Source: Amphiura filiformis
Taxonomy: Eukaryota > Echinodermata > Ophiuroidea > Amphilepidida > Amphiuridae
Assembly (NCBI RefSeq): GCF_039555335.1
Contig: NC_092631.1
Span: 4,803,501-4,867,500 of the forward strand
Direction of reading: 5' to 3'
DNA: 64,000 bases
Made by a program: the position numbers and the translations under genes. The notes below the pieces were generated by a model. It was not told the DNA's origin and ran no database searches. It saw only the letters and a program-made list of their open reading frames with translations. Positions 1 through 12,800 of the stretch are shown piece after piece. Numbering within the stretch: position 1 is the stretch's first letter; each line of letters begins with the position of its first letter.

Positions 1-655
1 AATTTACCAAATGAAACATAGCTAAATCCTAATCCTTTAGTTAGTTCTACATGGCAATAAAATTATGCATTCTAATTTCTGGAAAACACATTTTCTAAAT
101 CTTTAGTAACAAATTATGACACAATCTGGTCCATGGGGGCCGAAAGCGGCAAATTTGAAAATGAGATAAAGGACAAAAATATGGTGTAAGAAACAATAAC
201 ATACATAAGAAAATAGACATCACAAAACTTCTTAACTTTAGAACCAAGTATGCTAGACCTTAGAGTAAATGAGAACCTGAAGTTGGTATAAGCTAATAAT
301 TATAGTAACTCAATTTTCAAAATGCCTCAACTCAATTTTCAAAAATGCCCCCTTTGGTCCCATGGACCAGATCATGTCAGAATTATCAAAATTAACACAA
401 AATATTAAAATTTTGAGCAAATTCATAGCTATACTCAAAATGTTGACTGCTTAGGCTTGTGCCAAGTCTTAGAATTTTATGACTGCAATTATCAATGCAA
501 AATTGCATGTTTTTTGCCTATTTTCCCTCTTATTGGCCAACTATTGAAATTAAGACTTTTATTGCCAGTTAGAGCCAAAGTCCTAGAGGATTAAACTTTA
601 GCAGTTTCATTAGGCAAAGCAGGATAGTATTCTTGTAATCCCAAATTATTGTATG
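1..655. mobile_element. MITE copy, family of 8914-9500 (left end off the window)
   Basis: Positions 8-60 repeat the left arm of the 8914-9500 element (GAAACATAGCTAAATCCTAA, then TTTAGTTAG and GGCAATAAAA). Positions 555-650 carry the matching right arm in inverted order. It is more diverged than the 9 kb copy. It lies downstream of the EAF stop codon, so it may form part of the 3' UTR. Confidence 0.75.
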
Positions 656-805
656 AAAGGTGTCTGCACATACAATGTGCACTTGCACTTTGCGAGTAGA
701 ACCTAGTTTTGAGATTACTAGTGCAAAGGTCAATAGGCTTGAGGAAGCAAACATATTGCCATTGATACACCTTCATTTCAGCATTCATTTAGTTATTGTC
801 AATGT

Positions 806-849
806 TCAGTCGCTGTCACTGTCAGACTCACTCAGCTGTAAATCACGAC
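806..849 (-). CDS. EAF: EAF terminal coding exon 8
   Basis: Acceptor TTTTTTTCCAG. It completes a Ser codon and then encodes [13 protein letters not shown] and a TGA stop at 808-806. The C-terminal LQLSES(G/D)SDSD motif is diagnostic of EAF. This exon is too short to show up as an open frame on its own. A possible AATAAA lies on the minus strand near 563, inside a MITE copy. Confidence 0.92.
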
Positions 850-3800
850 CTGGAAAAAAATAAATAAATAAATAAAGCCATAAGAAAATTTTGGGTTTCA
901 GTTCACACCCCCCATTTTGAACAAATCCAGATAAACTTTGAAATTTACTGAAATGTCATGTTGAATCACAACATATTAATTTTTATCCATTTATTATGTC
1001 AACACCAAGTAGGTATTAAAGTTGGTATTAAACTGGTTTGATGAGAAAGATCAAAGCCGTATTAATTTAAGTTAAATTCCATTCTTATTCACAGACACCT
1101 GTGGCAGATAAGGATTCAGGCCCTTCGCACTCGATTATTAGTTTCCTGTTAAAGATTTTGAAAAAGGGACGAGGTGACTTTTAATTATTAATTATTAATT
1201 ATCTTTTATTTTCTTTATTTAGTTTGAACTATTACAAGCAACTATTGACTCATTTTGACTAGAGCGGGCATTTAATTATTTCACAACAATATTTGATTTT
1301 ATAAATAAGTGAAGGTAGAGTTGTACTCTTTGTTTATTCATCATTATTGTTGATATTATTAAAGTCAGAAAATGGCAAGTACAAGAAGTTGAAAGTTATT
1401 TTAAAGGAGAAAATTTGAAATAAAAATAAAATAATTAATTATTTTGAGATTTTCAATTTTGAACGCGGGCGGTAAACAGGAAACTAGTAATCAAGAGCGA
1501 AGGGCCTATAAATGGAATATGCCAGCATGACATCAGAGGAAACAGACTTGCTGAAAAATGGTATGAGTACCACATTTCTATGTCCAAATTTTGGCATCGT
1601 AAGTTGCAGAAGACATTAATGATGTACTGGTAATGGTGTGTTTTTACATAGCATTGGCAGCACCAGGCATTTTTTTCAAGGGGATGGGGGGAAGTGAATT
1701 TCAGGGGGGGTGAGAATCAACAAATTTTGCCAAAACTAGATACATCATTTATTTTATTTTTCCTGATAGCAACTACAGAGGAAATTTCAATTGAATGAGC
1801 GCAGCCTGACATAGCGGGACATACGTGCACTGCATGATGAAAGCCAGCGTGTGCGACTGTGCGTGCGTAACGCGGAACTGAATCCAACCATGCCAACACA
1901 CTTGTAGATTGATTAGTATTGTATCCAAGGTTGTGCGTTCACAATGTAGTTTGAAATATGCGCTATATGATCGTGCTTGGATCGTGTACAGCTGTTGAAA
2001 GTTGTGTTCATTCAATTGAAATTGAAATTCCTAGTATAGCTGATATCAGAAGTTGCTAGCATACCCAGCATACCCAGTACAACTGTTGCTAGCATACCTA
2101 GTCCAACTGGCCTTGGGTCCAGTTGGACTCAAGGCAACAATTAGTTCAGAAAGATGTTGCATGCGGCAAACAAAAACACCACAACTAATCACACATTGGA
2201 GATATAGCTGGATAAGTTATAAGCACTAGTTGCACTGAATTATGATCCTGTGTCATATACTGGGATACTCAAAAAGGTGGCTTTGTTACATTTTGATGTG
2301 CAGCTTGGATTTCAAAACACTGTCTCTTGAGTATTCCTTCCCTTAGAAGAGTTAATTAGGTCTTAAATTGAGGCTAATTTATTCTGGATTACTCATGTTT
2401 TTATCCTGTTTTAAAATATTGTAAAATTATTTTCTTATGACGTTTGCCATGAAATGTGCCAAGGGTGGCTGAGGATTAGGGTGAGGAGGATTAGGGGGAG
2501 GGATTCATATCGTAAATTTGATTTAAAACCCCCATTAAAAATTTGAATCTAGTAAAAAAATGTCTAGATGGACTCCCAGACATCTAAACCAAGTTAATAA
2601 ATACAGAAGTTCATTTAAAAGACCAATACTTGATCAAAATTATTGTAAATATGGAAAAAAGGAGGTGGGATTACATCCTCCCTACTTTGTGATTGTTTTT
2701 GCCCTCACTCTCTCATTTTTTAACCGATTTCCATAAAAAAGATGTCAAAATGCTCTGGAGGATGAACCACTTCAAATGAGATGTGTAGGTAAAATGTTTG
2801 AACCATTAAATTTTTTTACTATGTAACACAAAGGTACCCCAGGTTGTGACACAGGACCTTATATATTTTTGGTTCACTATCCAGTGAGCCAGATTCATTA
2901 CAAAAGTGTCCCCTGGTCATCTAAAATTGAGGTGGAACCAGGGACCATTTCAGAGTTTCTGGGGTCCAAACATCTCCAATCTCCCACTTATTTTCAGCCT
3001 TGAACTCCCTGGCAACTTGTCTCAAGATTATTGCTCTACACTGTTGGTAAGATGCAGCACAAGGTTGTAAATTAATTACTCTACAAATATATACAACTGA
3101 GCATCTTATACTTACTGAGCTGGCTTATGACACATGGACTAGGAGGTTTCTGATTTGTCTTCAGCTTCTCTAGTTGTGGCTTCACAGGACTCTTGTGCAT
3201 CACTAAAAAAAAGAAAAGAAACAAATTTTGGAGGGAATATACTTATTAGTACCACTATAAGAAATAACAGTATTTTTGAGTGCATATATATCACTACGAT
3301 GCAGTTTGAATTTATCCATGCAATTTCCAAATGTCATGCCAAATTTCAAGAAAATAATTGGTTTTACATCTCATATATTCAACATTAAATTCACATAATA
3401 CTGTTAGCGTTAATGTGGCATGACATCGTCGCGCAATAAGTATAAAATTATGGGGGTTAAAATAGGTGGATGTTGGAAATAACAAAATGTTAGTTGTACA
3501 CATGGTACACACTTTATTTAGTGTCATATGAAAGCTAAGGCTCTGCAGTGTCTAATTCTGTACCACATCTTAATCCCCAGCATTCCCAGCGAGGTTTAGT
3601 TAGTTGAGAGTTTACTCAAAAATGTGATTACACTGTTTCCTAACTTCATCATATTCATTGCAAAGATATCAACAAACTGCAGTAGTCTATACAGCAACAT
3701 ACTGAAATGATACAACTATATTTCACGTGTTTTTTTACAATGAGCAGGGGCAGCCTATCTGCTGTGTCCTAGCAGAACAATGGGCTATTCCATTTAAAAT

Positions 3801-6800
3801 CCACACTACCCCTGTGGAAGATTTTAGAAATATATTCAACAAGGGGAGTAACAATTTCAAATTGAATGAGCACATAAGCAGCTCCATTTGAAACTCAACC
3901 TCCCTCAGTTGAAGATTCAGGTTGAATCTTTCTCATAATGTGTTCATTCTATTTGAAATTTATACTCCCCTGTAGAAGATATTTCAAAAATCTTCCACAG
4001 GGGTTGGATTTTAAATGGAATAGCCCAGTGTGAGATATTAAATAATAAATATGAGGATCATAAAGGATACATGCCTGAGAAAGTGAAGCTCAGGTGAACT
4101 GGCACTACAACAAAGGAGAGAGAAAGGGACAGGGGGGCTGGAGCCCCCCATTTTGAACCCTTGCCCCTGTTCCCCCCCCTAAATGAAAAAGTTAAAGTAG
4201 GCCTACTTCTGAGAGTTATTAATTAACCTCATATCTGGTAACTTTATCCTTAAATTAAAAAACACAAATTTTTGTGCGCATCGCGCCCGTTTATTCCTCT
4301 TTTTTACCATATGTCACAAGTTTAGCTTCAATATGCCAAAAATTTTTGCGCGCTCTGCGCGCATTTGTACCATAAACTTCTTTTGTCGCCAAAAGGTGCT
4401 GGATTCCTGCCCCCTCATTTATTATGTTTCCCCCCCTTTCCCCACCAAATGAAAAAGTCTAGTTACGCCACTATAACTCAGGGATGTAAATGGGCAACAT
4501 ATCCATTTCCTGAAAATCCATCTGGCCCTTGGACAGGTGGCCACAGGCTTGTGTAAGCTGCAGGATATCACACCCTCCTAAAAAAAGTTTTTTGGGCTAT
4601 TTTTATGACGAATTATCATCATCCAATTCCGTAAATGAAAAAAAAAACACATTTCGGATTTTTTTTCTGGCCAAATTTCAGAAGATTAGCAACCCTGATT
4701 AACTTACCTGGGCTAGTACTTTCTTTAGGCACTTTCATCTGTTTATCCTCCTCGTCACTAGACTTACTGTCATCACTATCGCTATCTGACATGTAACTTG
4801 AAGAGGAATCGTCATCATCTGGTTTGTCATGGGGGATAGGCGAAGGCTGCAAGGGAGACACATCTGAAGACACAAAAATATCATACATTATTTCATTGAT
4901 TTGATTTATTGATAATCCAGGGAAGCAAACAAACATATACTCTCTTTGCTCTATGAAAAATGAATAAAAATCAAAACCACCAATCCCTCCAATTAGCTCC
5001 TGCTGATTTCCCATTATAGAACTATCAAAAGTTTGCCAACAGGTTTCATAATAACATTATTACATAACAATTTCCTATCTTTTGGATTGTCTGCTGTGGT
5101 TTATCATTGGAGTGGGCTTGTCTAGCTGGAAGTGTAATTGACCAAAGGGGGTAATTATCAGTAATTGGGCCTGGATTTATCACCTTTTTCATAGCAAAAG
5201 CCAACTATACCTAAGCATAATAAAGCCAAAAAATATAGTCAATGTAGTCCCTGGCCCATTCCCTAATAGCAAACTAAATCACTTAAAAGTGGGTCCCTGA
5301 CAACCCTGTTGACGAGAAGGAAAAATAATTCATAAAAAACCACAAAAACCCCATACACAACATATTACTGATTTGGTAAGTTGGACTATAACCTAAGGAA
5401 TGCGACAAAGAGGGAATTATGGAAAGCATCAGCCCGGCGCAATGGAAATGCCAGAAATCTATGTTGACTGCATGCCAGGAGAAAAGAGTATTAAGCTTGA
5501 TATTCGCCAGCGAAGTGGTTACATAACTCCCTGGTAACTGGATCACACACCTTTTGGAATTGTAGTACATGCCATAGACTTTGTGTAGCGATCATTTCGA
5601 TCATGGTGCAGAACTCAAAAGTGTGATCCAGTTGACATGGTGATATTCGGATTGCACATAATACTTCGCTGGCGAATAGTCAGCCCAGCTAATATTGTAA
5701 TTTATTCCACAGATACCCAACAGCAAACATAATTGTGAAGATAATCGAGAAATAATGGTGGGAATCTCAAGGGTCTGGAGTCATTATGAGAGGCAAAGAT
5801 TTTTAGCAAGTTACAGTCAATTTAGTATCTCTTGTGGTGGGATGGAATTGAAAAAAAAATCATATATTTGTTTGTGAAAAGAGAAAACAAGAAAATTGTT
5901 TCAGATCTTTGAGAGGTCTCTATAGGGATGGAAATTTCAGTACCCAAAAAAGTGACTATGTATTTCTAGAAATAAATAAAATATTTCCATCCCGCCATAT
6001 TTTGAGAGGGTTTTTTTTTTTCAGTAAAACCTGGGTAACACACATTTCCGATTACAAAAATAATGGATTCACAGCTACTTTTTATAACACAGATCCAAGT
6101 CTACTCAGCCCAAACCAACTTGGCCCAAACCAATTTGCTATCAACTCAGTCAAAACCAAACTCAGCGCCAAAATCTAAATCATCTAATTATATAAAATTA
6201 TGAACATTTCATTCTCTTTTCCAATTTGATTCACTTCCTTACCTTCAAATTGTTGCAATAGATGCTTGCACGTATGCATCATCACATCGCCAGAGCATTC
6301 ATACTCTAACACTTTTGTTTTGAACACTGGACCTGTTTGCGATGGCATGTTTCGTACCATGGTATACACGTTCATAAGAGTCTCGTCTCTGTTGTCATCA
6401 ACAAAGTCCACAAAGTCGGCTATTTCTTTCCTATCAGAGGCAGACAGCTGCGACTTTGCTGTTAACTGCCCTCGTTTTCCCATTTTGCGTGCGTACATAT
6501 CGACTAATCGATCGACATGGCCTTTCTTGCACATATTTGTCACAAATGTGTCCAGTGCTGCATTTTTGTGAAAAAAAGGGGGGAAAGAGAGACAAGGAAG
6601 AGTTGGTAAAAAGAAAGGCCGAGTTAATTTTGGCCAAGTTGGATTTTGACTGGAGTTGATATAGTAATTTTTCATTGGAAGAGAGTGTGGAGACAATATT
6701 GTCAATTTTTTACAACTTACCATATGCAATAGTTAGTAATGGGGTGGACAAAAGTGTGTCCCACAACATTATGCCCCACCACCGGACCCAAACAGGACTG

Positions 6801-9800
6801 AATATCTAATGAAATTGCATAAAAATAAGTGTTTTTCCCACCACATTCCGCCCTACCACAGTGGTATTTTGTATTTGTGAAGGTCATTTTCTTTCATTCT
6901 TTGCATATTAACAGCAGGATATTAGTGTTTAGAATTTAATTTTGATAGAAACTAAACAAACGTTCTGTGTTCACGATTTGGTGTACTTTATCATTCCATC
7001 CCACCATATCATTAATTTTGTGTTGGCATGGAAACGCACTGCACATTTTGTTAACTTTTTATTGTTTAAATGTAGTATAAACAATACTTGATTCTATAAA
7101 CATCAATGAGCATCTATGGAAAGGTATAGTGAAAAAAAGTCTATCAAATTCCCAAAATCAAAAACGATAACTTTGGCTTTGACCCTTAAAATATTTTTCT
7201 TGAAGCTATCTCTCCTATACATACCGTCTTGGTCTAAATCTGGAAGAGATGCTGCATCTTTCTTGCCACCAGGGGTGCCACTACCGGTCCTATTTGGAGA
7301 TGTTTTGGAAGATATTGCACTACTTGGGTCCAACGTTGACCTTGGCCGGCTGGTTAACTGAGGTCTGCTAACGGTTTCCTGCCTGAAATTTTCATAAAAA
7401 TGGCACTTGTTTGAGATTAGCAGGAAAAACCCGGGAGGAAAAATGTCTACTTATCATCCAAAATTTGAACTAGAACATGGATCCTCAGTTCACTTTTGAA
7501 CTTTGTAAAACGCCTGATGTGGAAATGAACTTTTTGACCATGCTCCATGTCTCCGTACGAGACGACTTTCAAAATACTCTGTCAGAAATTCTCACTTAAA
7601 TGCCCGAACCAAACAGGACTAAATTATCTAATGAAATTGCATAATAAGCTAGTGAAACAGTGCAAAACCTATACATCGACTTACCTATTGTAGTGAATTC
7701 ACAGCCATGCTTGTGGTTAAGTGTAAAAGAATGCTTGTTTACCCTATAACCAACAGAGCCTAAATTTGAAAAATTAACTGTAATGAATACCACCCTAATA
7801 TGATTTAAGGGGTACTACACCCCTGCTCAATTTTGTGCCTATTTTTGCATTTTTCTCAAAAACTATAGAGCATTGGGGACAAGTAAGATATGTGTATTAT
7901 AGGGGCAAGGACTACAACTGCTACACTGGAAATTTTATTTCAGCAAAGACAACAGTTGTAGAGTTACAGTCAAAAATGAGGGAAAATCAATATTTGATCA
8001 ATAAATCAATAACTACTTGCCTTGAGTTGCTGAATTTTCAGTGCAGTAGTTGTAGTCCTTGCCCCTATAATATACATTTCTTAGTTGTCACCAATGCGCT
8101 ATAATTTTTGAGAAAAACGCACAAATAAGCAAAAAATTGGCTAGGGGTGTACTACCCCCTTAATGTTTTTGAGACAAAATATTAACGCCTATTTAAAAAT
8201 GCAAATATGGCTGAAATTGATGGTTTTAAGAGTTTTGATCAGAAATGGCAGTATTATTAACAGCTATACGCATAGCTTCGGTAAAAAAACCACACTGATT
8301 GACCATAATATAAGGTCAGTTATGGCAAAAGAACATCAATTTTTGTTCTGCCTTAGGCGACAAAAAAAACAACAACACTGTTCTACGGGTGGATAGAGAT
8401 TTCAAGTACATGTAGGGTTGTTCAAAATCACCAAAATCTGTAAATATTTTGAAATACAAAAAATAAATTTCATGGGTTTTTTTTGTGGCCACATTAGAAG
8501 TTATTTTTCTATTGTGACATGTTGATCCTGGTCTAAAGAGGACATTTAGTGCTTTCAGACACTGAAAACCCCATGTTGATACGACTCTTCTTTGCGAAGT
8601 TACGTCAATTTATCAATCGCTGAAAACAATATAAAACAAAAGAATTTTAACACTTTCTTTGCCAATATCTCAAAATCAATATTAGTGACATCCGACTCAT
8701 TCCCCTTGATTGTGTCACATATGTGTACAAAAAAATATAAATTACCTTTGTTTTTTGACTTGTATATTGCTAGATAATTTCTCCAGTGTAAACTCTCCTG
8801 TTGTATGGTCATATATGAGGACACATTCTTTTTGGTAAGGCCTCTTGGATCCCTTAAACTTTGTACAACTTATTCCTTTGGTCTACAGGAAAAGAAGGAA
8901 AATATATGTATTACTCCCCATTCCAGAAAAATACAGCACTAATTTTTTGGGATAAAAAAAATATTATCCTGTTTTGCCTAATGAAACATAGCTAAATCCT
9001 AAACCTTTAGTTAGTCCTACCTGGCAATAAAAGAAAAATTTTAATATTTAGCCAATTTTTGGAATTAAGGGCCAAAAACATGCGTTTTAGGTTGTTTTTC
9101 AGTATGTTGTAACAATCAAGCCTAAAGACTTGTACTAAGACTAATTTCAGTTTATGCATTCTAGTTTTGGAAAAGACATGTTTCATTTTTATAACCAATT
9201 ATTTAATTATTGTAACACAAAAAAATGGGACTTAGAGCAAAATTGCAGCATCTACTGTAGATTTTGAATGCTTAGACTTGTTACAAGTCTTTGATTTTTG
9301 TGACTCGATTATAGAAAACATGCCAAAAATGCATGTTTTTGGCTCTTTTTTCAAGAAATTGGCGAAATATTAAAATTTTACTTTTATTGCCAGTTAGGAC
9401 TAACTAAAGGATTAGGATTTAGCTATGTTTTATTTTGCAGAACTTGATCATATCTTTTTAATCCCAAAAAATTAGTGCTGTATTTATCTGGAATGGGGAG
9501 TAGTTAAAATATTCAACAGTCCAACTTTCTCTTATCCAGCTATCATTTTCTTCGGAAGGGGGAGGGGTCATAACATTTTTGATGACCAAAATGTAGGGAG
9601 TCACACGATGACCACAGATAGTATGTTTATTAAAACAGACTGATTTCAATTCAATTCAATTTTAGCCTGGGACTAGGGGGTAAGATGATCGGTGGTGGTG
9701 GGGGGGTCATATAATATTTGTTGCCGAAATAGGGGGGGTCACAATTTTATTGATGCTGTGTTTTGGAAAATTTGGGACCCCCCTTCCGAAGAAAATTATA

Positions 9801-12800
9801 GCCTCCTAACACCAACTGATGGTATTTGCGTGCTGTATGCAACATAGTGATGGCCTTCTAAATGTTTCAGAGAATCAAATCAAGGTCTCAAAGCATTAAA
9901 AACATGTTTTTCTATAAAGATCACCCATCCAGATAACAGAGAGATCCAGATAAAAGAGGTCCGCATAAGGGAGCTTAGACTGTATTTTGTAATATACAGA
10001 TGCTTTGGAACAGCATTTAAAATACCAATTTAAATGTCTAATAAAATATTTAATTGTGTTGTTAGCAAGCATTTCAACATCAATTTCATACAAGTTTATT
10101 TCTATACAATATTAAATTGTTTTGAAATACTAAACAAGGAAATGACGGGAAAAGGAAGTAATGAATGAAATTTCCTATACAACAAATAATTTAACAGAAG
10201 CTTCCTCTTTTGCAAAACAAATTGCAACAATTTTGCAAAACAATTTGAACTGCTCAGGCCAAAAACAAGAATTGTGAAATTGTGACATTTGCAAAGATTT
10301 GGAAAATATACAAAAAAAATTGTAACCAACCAAGTCAGGCTCAGGATACAAGAATTTCAACAACAGTAGGCTTGGTTACGGGACCAACTACAATGTTAAA
10401 ACAAATCCTGCACATAGTCAATCAATGGGAATATTATGGACTTAACCCCTGAGCACTACCTGCCGATCTAACATTGCCTCTGATTGGTCAATTACATGGT
10501 ATCTTCACTTTAATCACCAATCAGAATGGAGCTTTGTAAATAATTCACCCCATTTTTTTTGTGTGGTCAAATTATTCTAACAATGTTGCTGATTGGGCCA
10601 ATTGATAATGAAAACTTCTTTTTGGCCAATCGGCAGGTAGTTCTCATGGGGTTAAGAATAAAGACTAACCAACATAAGTCCCAGCATCACCCGATTATGA
10701 GGGCTGATCGTTCCATGAAGTGTGACAGATGAAATGTTTGCACATAACATATCTTTTGCATAAATAAGATTGCTAGATACATATACAAATGAACAATATG
10801 CCCTCATGAATATGCGAGAATTCACAGCATACAAAGCACGGCAGGAATTTTGACTGTTGGTGAATAGTTTGTATTAGTCTATGGGAAATATCCCCCTTCC
10901 TGTATATCCAAGATGGCTGCCATGGCATGAACCATGGATGTGTGCAGTAAAGGTGAATTTCAAAACTGCTTATAAATGAGAAATAGTAATTTGAAACATG
11001 TATGTACACCCCAGCATATTTTCCTTCACTTGCAAATTCAAGATGGCCACTGTGAGTTGCATATTTATGGACCAAGAGCAAGGAGTGAGATTTCTCTTTC
11101 ATAATGCATAAAGGCACCGTCAGCGAAGGATGTGTTAAAAGGCTTAGGCAGCCAGCCATGTAGGGAGTGTTTTACACACCCGAATTTGTAAACACACCCA
11201 GTTTTTGCCCACATTTAAGGTCTATACTTTGTTTCACAAATTTTAAATTTACACACCCAGGTTTTTGAATTTACACACTCAAACCTTGAAATCCTGCCTA
11301 AGACCCTGATTGTCAAAGCTTTTTTTATAAAGTCTTAACTCATTTAAAAATAACTCACTTGATCATTTGGTAGGGTAATGGTGACTTCTCCTTTTTCTCC
11401 CACATCTAACTGGGCTTCTTTGGAGTGGTCTATGGATGCAGGCTTAAAGTCATCTGGAAAAAATACAATGAGATGTTAAGGACTTTTCAGGGGGGTATAA
11501 TCAACGCTCTGCAGGGTCTATTGTTCTATTGTTTCTGATTAGAGCGCTGACATATTGGAAAATGTTGCCAATCAATATTCATGAGAGTGTACATTCAACG
11601 TCCAGTTTTCGAAATTGGGTGGCTTGTGTTTGGTAGGTGTGAAATACATCTGACTGGGCGTTTTAATTACGTAAAGAATAAAGTCATTGACATCATCGAA
11701 TGGCTGCCCAGTGCTGTTATGTGTTTAGTTATTATATAGGCCTATTAATTATTATTAAATGTGTTCATCATTCCTTTCTTTTCCCTTCTCTGTACTTATT
11801 CTTTCCTAGGCCTACACTTTATCACTCCCTCCCTCTCATTGTCCCCTCTCACCCTCCTCTCTCATTCCCATCATTTTCCTTATATTTCTATTTATCTACT
11901 TGTCTTTATTATATCTTTTCATTTCTTCCTTCCTCCAGCCCTCTCTCTATCTCCATATCCCCTCCTCCCTCTTCCCCTCCCAAGACTTCTCACAGGGGTG
12001 AATCTGCCCCTTCCCAACCCCCTCCCCTCATTGGGTACGCCACTATTTCTATACCAGTCCTTCTTAAAGTAAAATTAAATGGAAATTTCTTTAAAACAAC
12101 CTTTATAGGCCTATAGACTTATACTTACATGTATACGTATAGCGATTACTATAGTGTAATATAGATATATGGACTGGACATGGCAGCCTTGAATTCATAC
12201 ATTCTAATGTGTAATCGATCACCAAGAGCATTCAATTTATTTAAATGAAATGCCTAACGTCAGGTGGGTGGTAAAGATGATTGCATCGACAGCAAAAGCC
12301 TCCTTTATAGAGTTCAGACCCACACAAGCACACATTTGGGATACGTAAGTACAATGGTACCACTTTACACATGACTGCCCTTACACATAACTGTAGTGTG
12401 GTCACTTATTGATACTACGCCTGTCATGTAGAGCGTTAATATGATGCCGGATCAGTGACCAATTTAATGGCGGAACCCTTTATTCGAAACAATGGTACCA
12501 CTTTTATGAATAGCCTGTCGCAACTTCTAATCGGCATCAAACTAACAAAAGATTATATAATCTATTGCGACTCTATTTCTATTTAAAAGCTCTTTGGGTA
12601 TAATATATGGCCTAAAAAGTATAAAAAGGCATAAAAAATCTTAAATAACAGGGTTCCCAGCATCCCAGGGGGCCTTAAATGAGACGGAAGAGGGAGGAAA
12701 GACTTCTCACAGGGGGCGGCTGCTCCCCCTTTGCACCCCTAGGCTACATTGTACACCACTGCCCCACGGTGCACCTTATCCACAGAAACATGGTCCTCAT

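Noticed and set aside
3139-3330. Alternative frame [20 protein letters not shown] as the end of EAF
   Set aside because: It looks like a plausible acidic tail with a stop, but its phase does not fit exon 6. The other frame joins exons 6 and 8 exactly and leads to the conserved LQLSES...SDSD terminus.
11700-12116. 138-codon plus-strand open frame
   Set aside because: It is an open frame through a polypyrimidine tract (Ser/Pro/Leu/Phe only), lies in an EAF intron, and has no domain or splice support.
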